Translations under genes and position numbers: made by a program
The notes under the pieces: generated by a model
Told to the model about the DNA's origin: nothing
The model's database searches: none
Seen by the model: the letters and a program-made list of their open reading frames with translations, nothing else
From: an uncultured Eubacteriales bacterium
GTDB taxonomy: Bacteria > Bacillota > Clostridia > Oscillospirales > Oscillospiraceae
Direction of reading: 5' to 3'
Length of the DNA stretch: 47,697 nt
Assembly (NCBI GenBank): GCA_900545405.1
Contig: UQYT01000018.1
Coordinates: forward strand, 1-47,697
Part shown: positions 31,709-39,386 of the stretch, piece after piece
Position numbering within the stretch: position 1 is the stretch's first letter
Layout: each line of letters opens with the position of its first letter

Positions 31709-32458
31709 GTGGAAGAGGACATGAAGATCAAAAAGGTCTCCGCCTCGGAGCAGGTCTGCGAGGCGATACAGGACCAGATAAGCGCCGGAGTCTGGAAGGT
31801 CGGGGACAAGCTCCCGTCGGAGAGCGACCTCGCCGCCAAATTCGGCGTGAACCGCCTGACCGTGCGCATGGCGCTGCAAAAGCTCAACGCCCTCGGCATA
31901 GTCGAGACCCGCACGGGCAGCGGCACCTTTGTCATAGAGTTCGACTTCGAGAGCTACCTCAAGACCGCCTCGCGCTTTTACGAGCAGAGCGGCATGATGC
32001 AGAACGTGCAGGAGTTCCGCATACACATTGAGATCGAGTGCGCCCGCCTAGCCATAGAGCGCGCCACGCCGGAGGACCTCGAAGAGCTCGAGCGCCTCGC
32101 CCTCAGACACCGGGAGGCCTGGGCGGAGACGGAGGGGCTCACGCACGAGGAGTGGTGCAAGCGCGTCGCCGCCGCGGACCTCGCCTTTCACGAGCACGTC
32201 TGCCGCATCTCGCACAACCCGCTCTATGCCTACGCCTTTGCCGTCGCGCGCGAGCCGATACACCAGTACATGCTCTTCTGCCTCTCCAAGTGGATGCCGG
32301 AGCTGGTGCGGAATTTCAGGCTCGACCGACACCGCGACATACACTACTGCATCTATGAGTCCATCAAAAACCGCGACTTCACCGCTTGCCAGAGCGACTA
32401 CGCCGCGATGATAGAGTCCTACACAAGAGTGAACTGGTCCATGCCCGAAGTGGGTTGA
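31709..32458 (+). CDS. GntR-family regulator, FadR-type, divergent from iorAB
   Basis: A 249-aa transcription factor with a winged-helix DNA-binding domain (about 10-75: GDKLPSESDLAAKFGVNRLTVRMALQ, shown here in family order) and a C-terminal all-helical FCD-type domain (about 90-240). The ligand domain contains ADLAFHEHVCRISHNPLY, a likely metal or carboxylate site. Start is a GTG at 31709 with GGAG about 10 nt upstream; ATG 31721 is possible but its Shine-Dalgarno spacing is poor. It is transcribed away from iorAB across a 250-bp promoter region, so control of aryl pyruvate oxidation is a reasonable inference. It ends in an intrinsic terminator. Confidence 0.87.
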   Translation: MEEDMKIKKVSASEQVCEAIQDQISAGVWKVGDKLPSESDLAAKFGVNRLTVRMALQKLNALGIVETRTGSGTFVIEFDFESYLKTASRFYEQSGMMQNVQEFRIHIEIECARLAIERATPEDLEELERLALRHREAWAETEGLTHEEWCKRVAAADLAFHEHVCRISHNPLYAYAFAVAREPIHQYMLFCLSKWMPELVRNFRLDRHRDIHYCIYESIKNRDFTACQSDYAAMIESYTRVNWSMPEVG

Positions 32459-32478
32459 GGACGAGAGATATGGGAGGG

Positions 32479-32503
32479 AAAGCGGCCCGTCAGGGCCGCT
32501 TTT
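32479..32503 (+). terminator. Intrinsic terminator of the GntR gene
   Basis: Stem AAGCGGCCC / GGGCCGCTT, loop GTCA, short T-tract. It abuts the -35 box of the next promoter. Confidence 0.75.
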
Positions 32504-32506
32504 CTA

Positions 32507-32556
32507 TTGACAAACCTGTCCTACACATGTAGTATAGTTTCATACTACACTTGTAG
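32507..32556 (+). promoter_or_regulatory. Promoter with two BlaI/MecI-type operators
   Basis: TTGACA (32507-32512), 17-bp spacer, TAGTAT (32530-32535). Two operators of the form CTACA-N2-TGTAG occur at 32521-32532, over the -10, and at 32545-32556, abutting the ribosome binding site. They match the palindromic sites bound by BlaI/MecI dimers, so the operon is probably autorepressed. Confidence 0.9.
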
Positions 32557-32567
32557 GAGGGGAACGC

Positions 32568-32927
32568 ATGAAGCTGACGGAGGCCGAGTGGTCGGTGATG
32601 GAGGCGCTGTGGGCGGGGGAGAGCTTCTCGCTCGGCGAGCTCACGCGCGCGCTCTATCCTGAGCACGGCTGGAGCAAGAACACGGTGCACACCTACCTGA
32701 CGCGCATGGAGGCCAAGGGCCTTGTGAAGATAGAGCGCAGCTCCACGGCGCCGTATTCGGCGGCAGCGGCGCGGGAGGACTGCGCCCGGCAGGAGAGGGA
32801 CGAGCTGCTCAACAAGGTCTACGGCGGCGCGGCGGGGGACCTCATCGCCGCATTTTTGAAGGAGACGCACATCTCCGCCGACGAGGCGGCGCGGCTCCGG
32901 CGGATGCTCGACGAGATGGAGGTGTAG
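32568..32927 (+). CDS. BlaI/MecI/CopY-family repressor
   Basis: A 119-aa winged-helix repressor. It begins MKLTEAEWSVMEALWAGES and has the recognition region SKNTVHTYLTRMEAKGLV (about 43-60), both characteristic of BlaI/MecI. The C-terminal dimerisation and protease-sensitive segment is present. Two operators in its own promoter show autoregulation. It is cotranscribed with a BlaR1-type metallopeptidase two bases downstream, which would inactivate it by cleavage upon signal. No beta-lactamase lies in the window, so the inducing signal may not be a beta-lactam. Confidence 0.93.
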   Translation: MKLTEAEWSVMEALWAGESFSLGELTRALYPEHGWSKNTVHTYLTRMEAKGLVKIERSSTAPYSAAAAREDCARQERDELLNKVYGGAAGDLIAAFLKETHISADEAARLRRMLDEMEV

Positions 32928-32929
32928 CC

Positions 32930-34897
32930 GTGGGGAACATCTGGGAGTTCCTTTTGCAGACGCTCACCGTCTCGCTGACAGCGGCGGTGCTGCTCATCGT
33001 GAAATACCTGCTCGCGGACAAGCTCTCGCCCCGCTGGCAGTACGGCATCTGGGGCCTGCTGGCATTGCGCGCGCTCATCCCCGCGGGGATGACGAGGCAG
33101 GTGCTGCTGCCTCTGCCCGCCTGGGTGGACATGTGCAAGACGGCGGCGGAGCGCGGCCTCGCCTCGGCCTATGCCGGGCCCTGGGACGCCATGGACGCCA
33201 AAAGCGTTCTGCCCTGGCCCTCCGGCGCGCCGGAGAGCGTCACGGACTGGCTGTTTGTAGCCTACGCCCTCGGCGCGGCGGCGTATCTGCTCTGGAAGCT
33301 CGCGGCCTATATCCGGCTGCGGCTGGCGCTGCGACGGGGCGCGCCCGCCTCGGAGGCGGTGTCGGCGCAGATAGCCGGCGTGTGCGAAAAGTACGGTCTG
33401 CGGGCGAGCCGCGCCGTGGAGGTCGAGGGCCTGCCCACGGCCTTTGTCTGCGGCGTCTTCCGGCCCGTGCTCGCCGTGCCCAAGGGCGGCGTGGACGACA
33501 AGGTGCTGCTCCATGAGCTGCTGCACCTCAAGTACTTCGACGCGGCGCAGGGTATCTTCTGGTGTCTCATCCGCGCGCTGCACTGGTGCAACCCCTTCAT
33601 GCACTATGTCCTCGACCGCGTGGGCAACGACCTCGAGTCCCTCTGCGACCAGCGCGTGCTCGAGCGGCTCGAGGGCGAGGAGCGGCGCGAGTACGGCGGC
33701 ATATTGCTCGGCATGGCGAACGAGAAATACGCCCGCGCGCCGGGGACGAGCTCCATCTCCAACGGCGGCAAGAACATCTCCCGCCGCATCGCGGCCATCG
33801 TGCGCTTCAAGCTCTATCCGCGCGGCATGGCCCTGGCCTCGGTCTGCATAGCCGTAGTGCTCGCGACGCCGCTGCTGCTCGGCACGGCGAGCGCGGACAC
33901 GGGGCACATGCACCCTGGCCCTCAGAGGGAGCTCGACCGCAGCTTCGCCGTCGCGCGCACCACGCGCTGCCGGACCCCTGCCGCGGCGCTGGATACCTAC
34001 GCTAAGGGGCTCCTCTACGATAACGGCGTATTTCTCACCGCCGCCTCGCCCTTTGAAAAGCACGAGGAGCTGTACGAGGGCATGCGCGAGAGCGGCGCCG
34101 AGGGCTGGGTGGCCTATCACTACGAGGCCGTGCCCGAGCAGTACTCCATTGAGACCGGCTCGGGCTATCTCATAAACAACCTCGTGAGCACGGAGAACGG
34201 CTGTGAGGCGGAGCTGGTGCTCACCGTCAGCTACGTCGCAGACCTCGAAAACGGCGGCTGGCTCAAGGACGCGGACGGCGACACGCTCACCGGACTCTAT
34301 GTCATCCCGGTGCGCGCCTACGAGGCCGAGGGCTGGGTCGTGGAGGAGACGGGCGAGCGGCAGTTTATCGCCGCCGACGCCATAGTGTATGACCCCGTCT
34401 CGCTCGCGCGTTGGGGTAACGATGTCCTGCCCTGGCGCGACACCGTGAGCGTGGAGCGCGAGACCGGCACGGTTACGCTCCGGCGGAACATCTATGCCAT
34501 GGCCTCGGACTCGAGTGTTGGCCTCGCGGGCGTGCCGCAGGGCTATTCCGACAGCGTTTACAGGCCCGACGCCGTGTTCCGCACCATGGCGGAGCTCTTC
34601 TGCGTGGAATATACCTGCAACGAGGCCAACTTCCCTCGGAGCGTGGCGAAGCTGGAGATGCTCCCGCTGGGCTCCGTGGACGAGGCCTATGCCATCGACG
34701 GCACGGAGTATGAGAGCAGCGGGTGGCGCAACGACAGCTGGGACGGGAAGGTCTATACCATGTCCGAGGAATTCCGCTACGACGCGCCGTTGCTGCCGGA
34801 GCCTGAGTTCAAGGCCGCCGCCGTGCGCATATCGCTTGACGGCGAGGTGGTGGACGAGTTCGTCATGGAAGGGGGCGAGGCTGATGGAGGAGCGTAA
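32930..34897 (+). CDS. BlaR1-like M56 metallopeptidase with a distinct extracellular domain
   Basis: A 655-aa membrane sensor protease. The M56 peptidase domain (about 1-290) has N-terminal membrane helices and the zinc motif HELLH at 195-199, followed by CDQRVLERLEGEERREYGG. A further membrane helix lies at about 302-320. The remaining 335 residues are predicted outside the cell. They do not show penicillin-binding motifs (SxxK, SxN, KTG), so this is not a classical beta-lactam sensor. The start GTG at 32930 follows the repressor stop by two bases. The expected role is to sense an envelope signal and cleave the partner repressor. Confidence 0.85.
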   Translation: MGNIWEFLLQTLTVSLTAAVLLIVKYLLADKLSPRWQYGIWGLLALRALIPAGMTRQVLLPLPAWVDMCKTAAERGLASAYAGPWDAMDAKSVLPWPSGAPESVTDWLFVAYALGAAAYLLWKLAAYIRLRLALRRGAPASEAVSAQIAGVCEKYGLRASRAVEVEGLPTAFVCGVFRPVLAVPKGGVDDKVLLHELLHLKYFDAAQGIFWCLIRALHWCNPFMHYVLDRVGNDLESLCDQRVLERLEGEERREYGGILLGMANEKYARAPGTSSISNGGKNISRRIAAIVRFKLYPRGMALASVCIAVVLATPLLLGTASADTGHMHPGPQRELDRSFAVARTTRCRTPAAALDTYAKGLLYDNGVFLTAASPFEKHEELYEGMRESGAEGWVAYHYEAVPEQYSIETGSGYLINNLVSTENGCEAELVLTVSYVADLENGGWLKDADGDTLTGLYVIPVRAYEAEGWVVEETGERQFIAADAIVYDPVSLARWGNDVLPWRDTVSVERETGTVTLRRNIYAMASDSSVGLAGVPQGYSDSVYRPDAVFRTMAELFCVEYTCNEANFPRSVAKLEMLPLGSVDEAYAIDGTEYESSGWRNDSWDGKVYTMSEEFRYDAPLLPEPEFKAAAVRISLDGEVVDEFVMEGGEADGGA

Positions 34898-35444
34898 GGG
34901 CCTTTACAGCTCTCTGGGCAAGATAGCCTGGGGCTACGCACTCATATACCTGCACTTCAATATAAACACCATAGACCTTCTGCCCGACTGGGCGGGCTGG
35001 CTGCTCATATATTCCGCCCTGCCCGGCCTCGCCGGGGCGGGGGAGCCCTCTGCGTTGCTGCTGCGCCCGCTCTGCGGCCTGCTTGCGGCCTGGGAGGCCG
35101 TCACCTGGCTGCTGACGGCAGTGGGAGAGCCCACGGAGCTCTGGGGCCTGTGGCTCATAGCCGCGGTGCTGACGCTCTACGTCCACTTTCAGCTCTTCAC
35201 GAACCTCGCCTCCGCCGCGGGGCGCTTCGGCTGCCCGCAGCGACGCGGTCTGCTGGTGCTCCGGACGATGAACGTCGTGTTCACGACGCTGCTCTCCCTG
35301 CCCCTGCCGCTGGACGAGGGCGACACCTGGTTCATCTGGCCCTTCCTCGCCCTGACGCTGGCGATAATCGTCTGGACGATTGCCGCCCTGACAGGCTTCC
35401 GCGACAGCCTGAGGGACGGCATGGGCGAGGAGCCAGCGCAGTAA
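34884..35444 (+). CDS. Small multi-pass membrane protein of the BlaI/BlaR1-like operon
   Basis: A 186-aa protein with about five or six hydrophobic helices (for example around 12-30, 37-55, 62-80, 85-105, 118-135 and 142-165). It contains IYLHFNINTIDLLPDWAGW near the start and a short acidic C-terminus. ATG 34884 overlaps the preceding gene by 14 bp and has GGGGGCGAGG just upstream, so the two are coupled. I recognise no specific family. As the third gene it may be the effector or a signalling partner of the sensor. Longer frames beginning at 34494 lie inside the sensor gene and are rejected. Confidence 0.8.
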   Translation: MEERKGLYSSLGKIAWGYALIYLHFNINTIDLLPDWAGWLLIYSALPGLAGAGEPSALLLRPLCGLLAAWEAVTWLLTAVGEPTELWGLWLIAAVLTLYVHFQLFTNLASAAGRFGCPQRRGLLVLRTMNVVFTTLLSLPLPLDEGDTWFIWPFLALTLAIIVWTIAALTGFRDSLRDGMGEEPAQ

Positions 35445-35476
35445 AAAAGAGACCCCCTCGGGGGCCTCTTTTTTTT
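35442..35476. terminator. Bidirectional terminator between convergent operons
   Basis: Stem AAAAAGAGACCCCC / GGGGGCCTCTTTTT with one mismatch and a 2-nt turn, flanked by A- and T-runs. It ends both the membrane-protein gene and the minus-strand exported-protein gene. Confidence 0.85.
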
Positions 35477-36839
35477 ATTCTATTTCCACGCTCCAATACA
35501 GGCTCAGACCGTTTATGTAGAGCGAGGGGTAGAGCTCCTCGGAGAGGAGTATCTCCTCCGGCGTGGCTACGGCGAGGTAGAGCAGCCCGTCGCGCGCGTC
35601 GTCCGGGTTCGAGTCGTACCTGCTGACGGAGGTATAGTAGCCGATGTAGCGAAAATCCACGGGGATGAGGGAGACGAGCCGTTCGCCGTCGAAGTCGAAG
35701 TACTCCTCATAGCTCCACCAGTCGCCGGCGTAGCCCGCGGTATCGCGCAGGTCGTAGGCCGGGCCCGTGACATAGACGCCGTCCGCGTCCGGCACGAGCG
35801 AGTGCACGAGGCCGTGCTGCTTTACCAGCACCCAGTCCTCGCCGGCAACGAAGCTCGCGCCGACGTTTTCCTCGGAGCGGGGCAGTTCCAGGTCCTGCAA
35901 TATCTCCCCCGCGCCCGAGAGCTGCACTATGCGGAGCGCTGTATCCCCGCGCTCGAGCAGCAGCACGCCGCCGACTACCGGGGCCTCGACGATGTCATAC
36001 ACCTCAAAGCCCTCCAGCGCGAGGCGGAAGCTCTCCGGGATGGGTACGTACTCCTCACGCTCCTCGTCCGCCTCGGTCTCCAGGCTGTATATCCGGCCGC
36101 TCTGCCAGATATACTCGCCTTCCTTGCCGCGGGAGTAGAGCTCCACGGTGATGATGTAGCAGCTGCTGTAATTATAGGTGCGCAGCTCGTAGTTAGAGCC
36201 GCCGACGACGCTGCAGTCGTACTCGCGGATATGGCCCTCCTCGTCCTTGGTGACCGAGGCTCTGACGAGCGTGTCCTCAGGCACGGGCAGCAGCGGACGG
36301 AGCTGCTCGCATATCGCTTCGGAGCGCGCCTCGGTCTCCTGCCTGCCCCAGCGGTCGACGCTGATGGGCCAATATTCGCAGAGGTCCCGGAGATACATTG
36401 TCTCCGTCTTGGTCTGGCCCGCCGCCGTCTCGTCGGCTATGGCGGCGCAGGGCAGGGGCAGCTCGTCCTTGCTCAGGCCGTCCCCGCCGCTGCTGCTCCC
36501 GCCGCTGCTGAGGCCGTCGAATATGTCGAAATTATAGGTGCCGTAGTCCACGGGGACCTCGCCGCTGCTTCTGTCGCCCAGCCCGAAGCTGCTCTCCGAG
36601 ACGCCGGAGGCCGCGTCGTAGCCGAGGACAAAATCCATGTAGCCGTCGTTTACCGTCCTGGTTGAGCGCCAGCCGGAGACTCGGACGCCGTCCACGCCCT
36701 CGCGCGAGCCGGAGAGCAGCGCGGACTCGAAATGTGCCTCGTCGCCCGTGTCCGCGACGACTATGTTGGCGGCGGCCATGAAGCCCGCGGCCAGCACCGC
36801 CAGAACTATGAGCAGTATGCCCGCCCTTTTCATGCGCAC
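35475..36839 (-). CDS. Exported or membrane-anchored protein of unknown function in the ABC operon
   Basis: A 454-aa protein with an N-terminal hydrophobic signal/anchor (residues 6-28, no lipobox Cys) and an extracellular remainder. It contains a Ser/Gly-rich stretch (GLSSGGSSSGG at about 110), acidic repeats, and a later part with beta-propeller-like character (repeated short hydrophobic strands, e.g. VYDIVEAPVVGGVLLLERGD and DWVLVKQHGLVHSLVPD). I recognise no family. It is the last gene of the YtrA-type ABC operon, 7 bp after the ATPase, suggesting an extracellular part of the transport or envelope-stress response. It overlaps the terminator. Confidence 0.75.
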   Translation of the reverse strand: MRMKRAGILLIVLAVLAAGFMAAANIVVADTGDEAHFESALLSGSREGVDGVRVSGWRSTRTVNDGYMDFVLGYDAASGVSESSFGLGDRSSGEVPVDYGTYNFDIFDGLSSGGSSSGGDGLSKDELPLPCAAIADETAAGQTKTETMYLRDLCEYWPISVDRWGRQETEARSEAICEQLRPLLPVPEDTLVRASVTKDEEGHIREYDCSVVGGSNYELRTYNYSSCYIITVELYSRGKEGEYIWQSGRIYSLETEADEEREEYVPIPESFRLALEGFEVYDIVEAPVVGGVLLLERGDTALRIVQLSGAGEILQDLELPRSEENVGASFVAGEDWVLVKQHGLVHSLVPDADGVYVTGPAYDLRDTAGYAGDWWSYEEYFDFDGERLVSLIPVDFRYIGYYTSVSRYDSNPDDARDGLLYLAVATPEEILLSEELYPSLYINGLSLYWSVEIE

Positions 36840-36846
36840 CCTCCTC

Positions 36847-37578
36847 TCACTCGTCGCCCGAAAGCTCGCTTATCGCCTTGCGGATACGCTCGGCGCGGTA
36901 GCCGTAGTTGCGCTTTACAAAGTCGATGAGACCTTCGCCGGTCTCCTCGAGCTCGGACATCTGCACGTCGCCCACGAGCCGGCCCTTGTGGATGAGCAGC
37001 GCGCGGCCTATGAAGCCCTCGACCTCCTCGATGAGGTGGGTGGAGAGTATGACCGTCTCGTTCGGCTCCATGATGCCGAGCAGGACCTTGTAGAAGTCCT
37101 CGCGGTTGAACACGTCGTTGCCGGAGAAGGGTTCGTCCATGAGGATGTAGTCCGCGCCCTGGCTGAGCGCGAGCACGACCTCGAACTGGTTTTTCTGCCC
37201 CGTGGACAGCTTTGAGGGTGCGCCCTTGCGCGGCAGCTCGAAGAAGTCCATGAGCACGTCGAAGCGCTTGCGGTCGAAGCGCGGGAAGTGCTCGGCGTAG
37301 AAGTCCGCGTGCCCCTCGGGCGAGAGGGCGGGGAAGAAGGAGTGCTCGCTCGTCGCGAAGGACAGGCGGTCGATATTTTTGCGGCTTATCGGCTCGCCGT
37401 CGAGAGTTATCGTGCCCTCGTACTTGAGCAGGCCGAGAATGCACTTTATGAGCGTGCTCTTGCCCGCGCCGTTTTCGCCGAAGAGGCCCACGATCTCGCC
37501 CTGGCCTATCGTGAGGCTGACGTCCCGGACGGCCTGACGCTTGCCGTAGTTTTTGCTGACGTTTTTGAGTTCGATCAT
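36847..37578 (-). CDS. ABC transporter ATP-binding protein
   Basis: A 243-aa ATPase with Walker A GENGAGKST (34-42), a variant signature LSTGQ (usual LSGGQ) near 134, Walker B YILMDEP and switch-His STHLIEEVE. It resembles YtrB-type ATPases of GntR-regulated ABC systems. The ATG at 37578 overlaps the stop of the small membrane protein gene (ATGA) and has AGGAGG upstream; upstream in-frame starts are rejected. The transported substrate is unknown. In Bacillus YtrA-controlled ABC genes respond to cell-wall antibiotics. Confidence 0.92.
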   Translation of the reverse strand: MIELKNVSKNYGKRQAVRDVSLTIGQGEIVGLFGENGAGKSTLIKCILGLLKYEGTITLDGEPISRKNIDRLSFATSEHSFFPALSPEGHADFYAEHFPRFDRKRFDVLMDFFELPRKGAPSKLSTGQKNQFEVVLALSQGADYILMDEPFSGNDVFNREDFYKVLLGIMEPNETVILSTHLIEEVEGFIGRALLIHKGRLVGDVQMSELEETGEGLIDFVKRNYGYRAERIRKAISELSGDE

Positions 37579-38081
37579 GCTAGGATACCTCCTAAAACGA
37601 AGCTTAGAACGCTCTCCCGGGCTCCGGCGGGCAGCCAGGTGTCGGGAGTGATGTAGAGATAGGCCGCCCCCGCGAGCAGGAGCAGTATCTGCGAGACGAC
37701 CAGGAGCACAAGGAAGCCCGACACCGGCAGCAGCGCACAGCGGAGCGGATACTCCCAGCGGTTCGGCAGCCGCCGCATGGTGTAATAGCTCTTCGAGGCG
37801 CGGAAATAGTTGATGTTGCGGATAAGCATCGCCAGCAGCCCTATGAACACCGGCAGAAAACACACGAGCGAGGGGCTGCGCGCCACTTCCGGGAACAACC
37901 CCATGGACTCGAATCTGCCGCCGTTCCTCATCGAGTTGTAGACAACTGTGAGCCGGCCGACATAGACGCAGGCGAAGAGGAAGACAAAGATCGCGACGCA
38001 GCTGATCAGCCAGTTTCTCACGCGCTTTATCTCATGGGCCGAGTCGAAGCCCGGCGGCGCTGCCATGTCACGCAGACGCAT
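37575..38081 (-). CDS. Membrane protein, probable ABC transporter component
   Basis: A 168-aa protein with about four hydrophobic helices: about 23-45, 71-88 (CFLPVFIGLLAMLI), 112-133 and the C-terminal end. Arg-rich loops such as RASKSYYTMRRLPNRWEYPL lie between. It resembles a truncated permease half. It is located between the large permease and the ATPase, overlapping both (14 bp upstream, 4 bp downstream), so it is likely a second membrane subunit. No family-specific motif was recognised. Confidence 0.8.
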   Translation of the reverse strand: MRLRDMAAPPGFDSAHEIKRVRNWLISCVAIFVFLFACVYVGRLTVVYNSMRNGGRFESMGLFPEVARSPSLVCFLPVFIGLLAMLIRNINYFRASKSYYTMRRLPNRWEYPLRCALLPVSGFLVLLVVSQILLLLAGAAYLYITPDTWLPAGARESVLSFVLGGILA

Positions 38082-38889
38082 CAGCTTTGCCTCCCTTCGA
38101 CCCTTCCATGCCCTCGGCCTGCTCCGCCTCGCGCTCGGCGACGGCCGTGTCCCTGAACGAGCTCACCAGCCCGATGACTGCAAGCAACGCCGTGAGCAGC
38201 ACCAACATGGTGCGAAACCCCGAGCTCGCGGACCAGCCCAGCTGCATCAGAGCTGTCGTTATGAGCAGCGTGACGCCGAGGCCGGAGGTCTTGCCCCGCC
38301 TGAGCCAGAAGGCCATGGCCGTGGTGCCGACGCCGCCGCCCAGGCAGGTCGCGGCAAAGGCCAGCCACTCGAAGGGCTCTCCGAGCGGCAGCACGGCGTG
38401 CAGCGGCATCGTGGTGTAGGCCGCGAAAAACAGCGTCTGCCCGTCGTTGTCGTAGGGCCCGGAGCGCGAGAGAAAGAGCACCGCAAAGGCGGCGCAGGCC
38501 GCCAGCACTATGGCCATGTAGAGCGCAAAGCAGAGCGCGTGCACGCCGGACTGGATGAGCGAGGCCCGGCGCTCCGTGATGCGCAGCCGCCGCCAGGTGT
38601 AGTCCGGGTTCACGCCCCGTTTGGGCGCGCCGGAGCGGGAGAGCAGGACGTAGAGCACGGCCAGCCCCGCGGGGAACACGTAGGAGGCGTATCTGCCCCC
38701 GGTCACGACGTAGTTCTCGGCCTCCGCGCTGAAGTAGCTGCCCGAGAGCAGGTCGGTGAGGTTCAGCGCCCCGCCAGGCAGCGCATAGAGTAGCGCGAAT
38801 ATCGCCGCCGCCGCGATGAGCGAGACGATGAGCGTCTTGTACACCGCGCCGCGCGCGGCGAGTTCGAATACGGATAAGTGCCTTTTCAT
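38068..38889 (-). CDS. ABC transporter permease-like membrane protein
   Basis: A 273-aa protein with about six hydrophobic helices (around 17-37, 68-88, 113-138, 160-185, 195-215 and 225-245). It has a charged Glu/Lys-rich C-terminal tail. It starts with ATG 38889, which overlaps the repressor gene stop by four bases (ATGA). It is the first structural gene of the operon after the regulator. The substrate cannot be read from the sequence. Confidence 0.8.
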   Translation of the reverse strand: MKRHLSVFELAARGAVYKTLIVSLIAAAAIFALLYALPGGALNLTDLLSGSYFSAEAENYVVTGGRYASYVFPAGLAVLYVLLSRSGAPKRGVNPDYTWRRLRITERRASLIQSGVHALCFALYMAIVLAACAAFAVLFLSRSGPYDNDGQTLFFAAYTTMPLHAVLPLGEPFEWLAFAATCLGGGVGTTAMAFWLRRGKTSGLGVTLLITTALMQLGWSASSGFRTMLVLLTALLAVIGLVSSFRDTAVAEREAEQAEGMEGSKGGKADASA

Positions 38890-39269
38890 TCCCCAGCCTC
38901 CTCATATGCGAGCTTCACAAGCTCCAGCGCCTCCTCAAGCGGCACGCCCATGCGCCGGAAGGCCGACGCCGCGGCCAGCGCGTCCGAGCGGATGAGCTCC
39001 GCGCGCACCCTCTCCCGCAGCTCGGGCGTGACGCACACGCAGCTCTTGGCCCCCGCGTGGGAGCTCAGCAGCCCCTCCTCCTCAAGCATCCGGCAGGCCT
39101 TCTGCACAGTGTTCGGGTTTACGCCCAGCGTGGCCGAGAGCACCCGGCGCGACGGCAGCTCGTCCCCGTCCGCCACCGCGCCGGAGACTATGCCCTGCTT
39201 GAGGTACTTTATTATCTGCAGATAGATGGGCACCCCGTCCTCGGGGCGGAAGCCCTCGAAGGTTATCAC
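38886..39269 (-). CDS. GntR-family repressor, YtrA subfamily
   Basis: A 127-aa short GntR protein. It begins with IYLQIIKYLKQGIVSGAV and has DELPSRRVLSATLGVNPNTVQKA (the DNA-binding helices, about 37-60, in family order) and a short dimerisation tail, which is the YtrA type. Such repressors autoregulate ABC transporter operons and are relieved by cell-envelope antibiotics. The start is GTG at 39269 with GGGAGGTGAG upstream. Three copies of the CTGTATTA half-site in its promoter are the likely operator. The operon order is regulator, permease, small membrane protein, ATPase and exported protein. Confidence 0.92.
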   Translation of the reverse strand: MITFEGFRPEDGVPIYLQIIKYLKQGIVSGAVADGDELPSRRVLSATLGVNPNTVQKACRMLEEEGLLSSHAGAKSCVCVTPELRERVRAELIRSDALAAASAFRRMGVPLEEALELVKLAYEEAGE

Positions 39270-39302
39270 GCGCTCACCTCCCGGAAAAGTGTGTTAGTCG
39301 AG

Positions 39303-39352
39303 TAATACAGTTTACTTGACTGTATTATAGCCGTAATACAGTTTGCTGTCAA
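39303..39352 (-). promoter_or_regulatory. Promoter and triple half-site operator of the YtrA-type operon
   Basis: Minus strand TTGACA (39347-39352), 17-bp spacer, TATAAT (39324-39329). Half-sites CTGTATTA/TAATACAG occur at 39303-39310, 39320-39327 and 39334-39341. The last two form an inverted repeat with a 6-bp gap spanning the -10 and spacer, so bound repressor should exclude RNA polymerase. Confidence 0.88.
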
Positions 39353-39357
39353 CAGGT

Positions 39358-39386
39358 AAAAAAAGAGCGCCCCGGGAGGGGCGCTC
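39358..39386 (-). terminator. Intrinsic terminator of the metallophosphoesterase gene
   Basis: Minus strand stem GAGCGCCCC / GGGGCGCTC, loop TCCC, seven T. It separates the NYN-phosphoesterase operon from the YtrA-type operon downstream. Confidence 0.9.
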
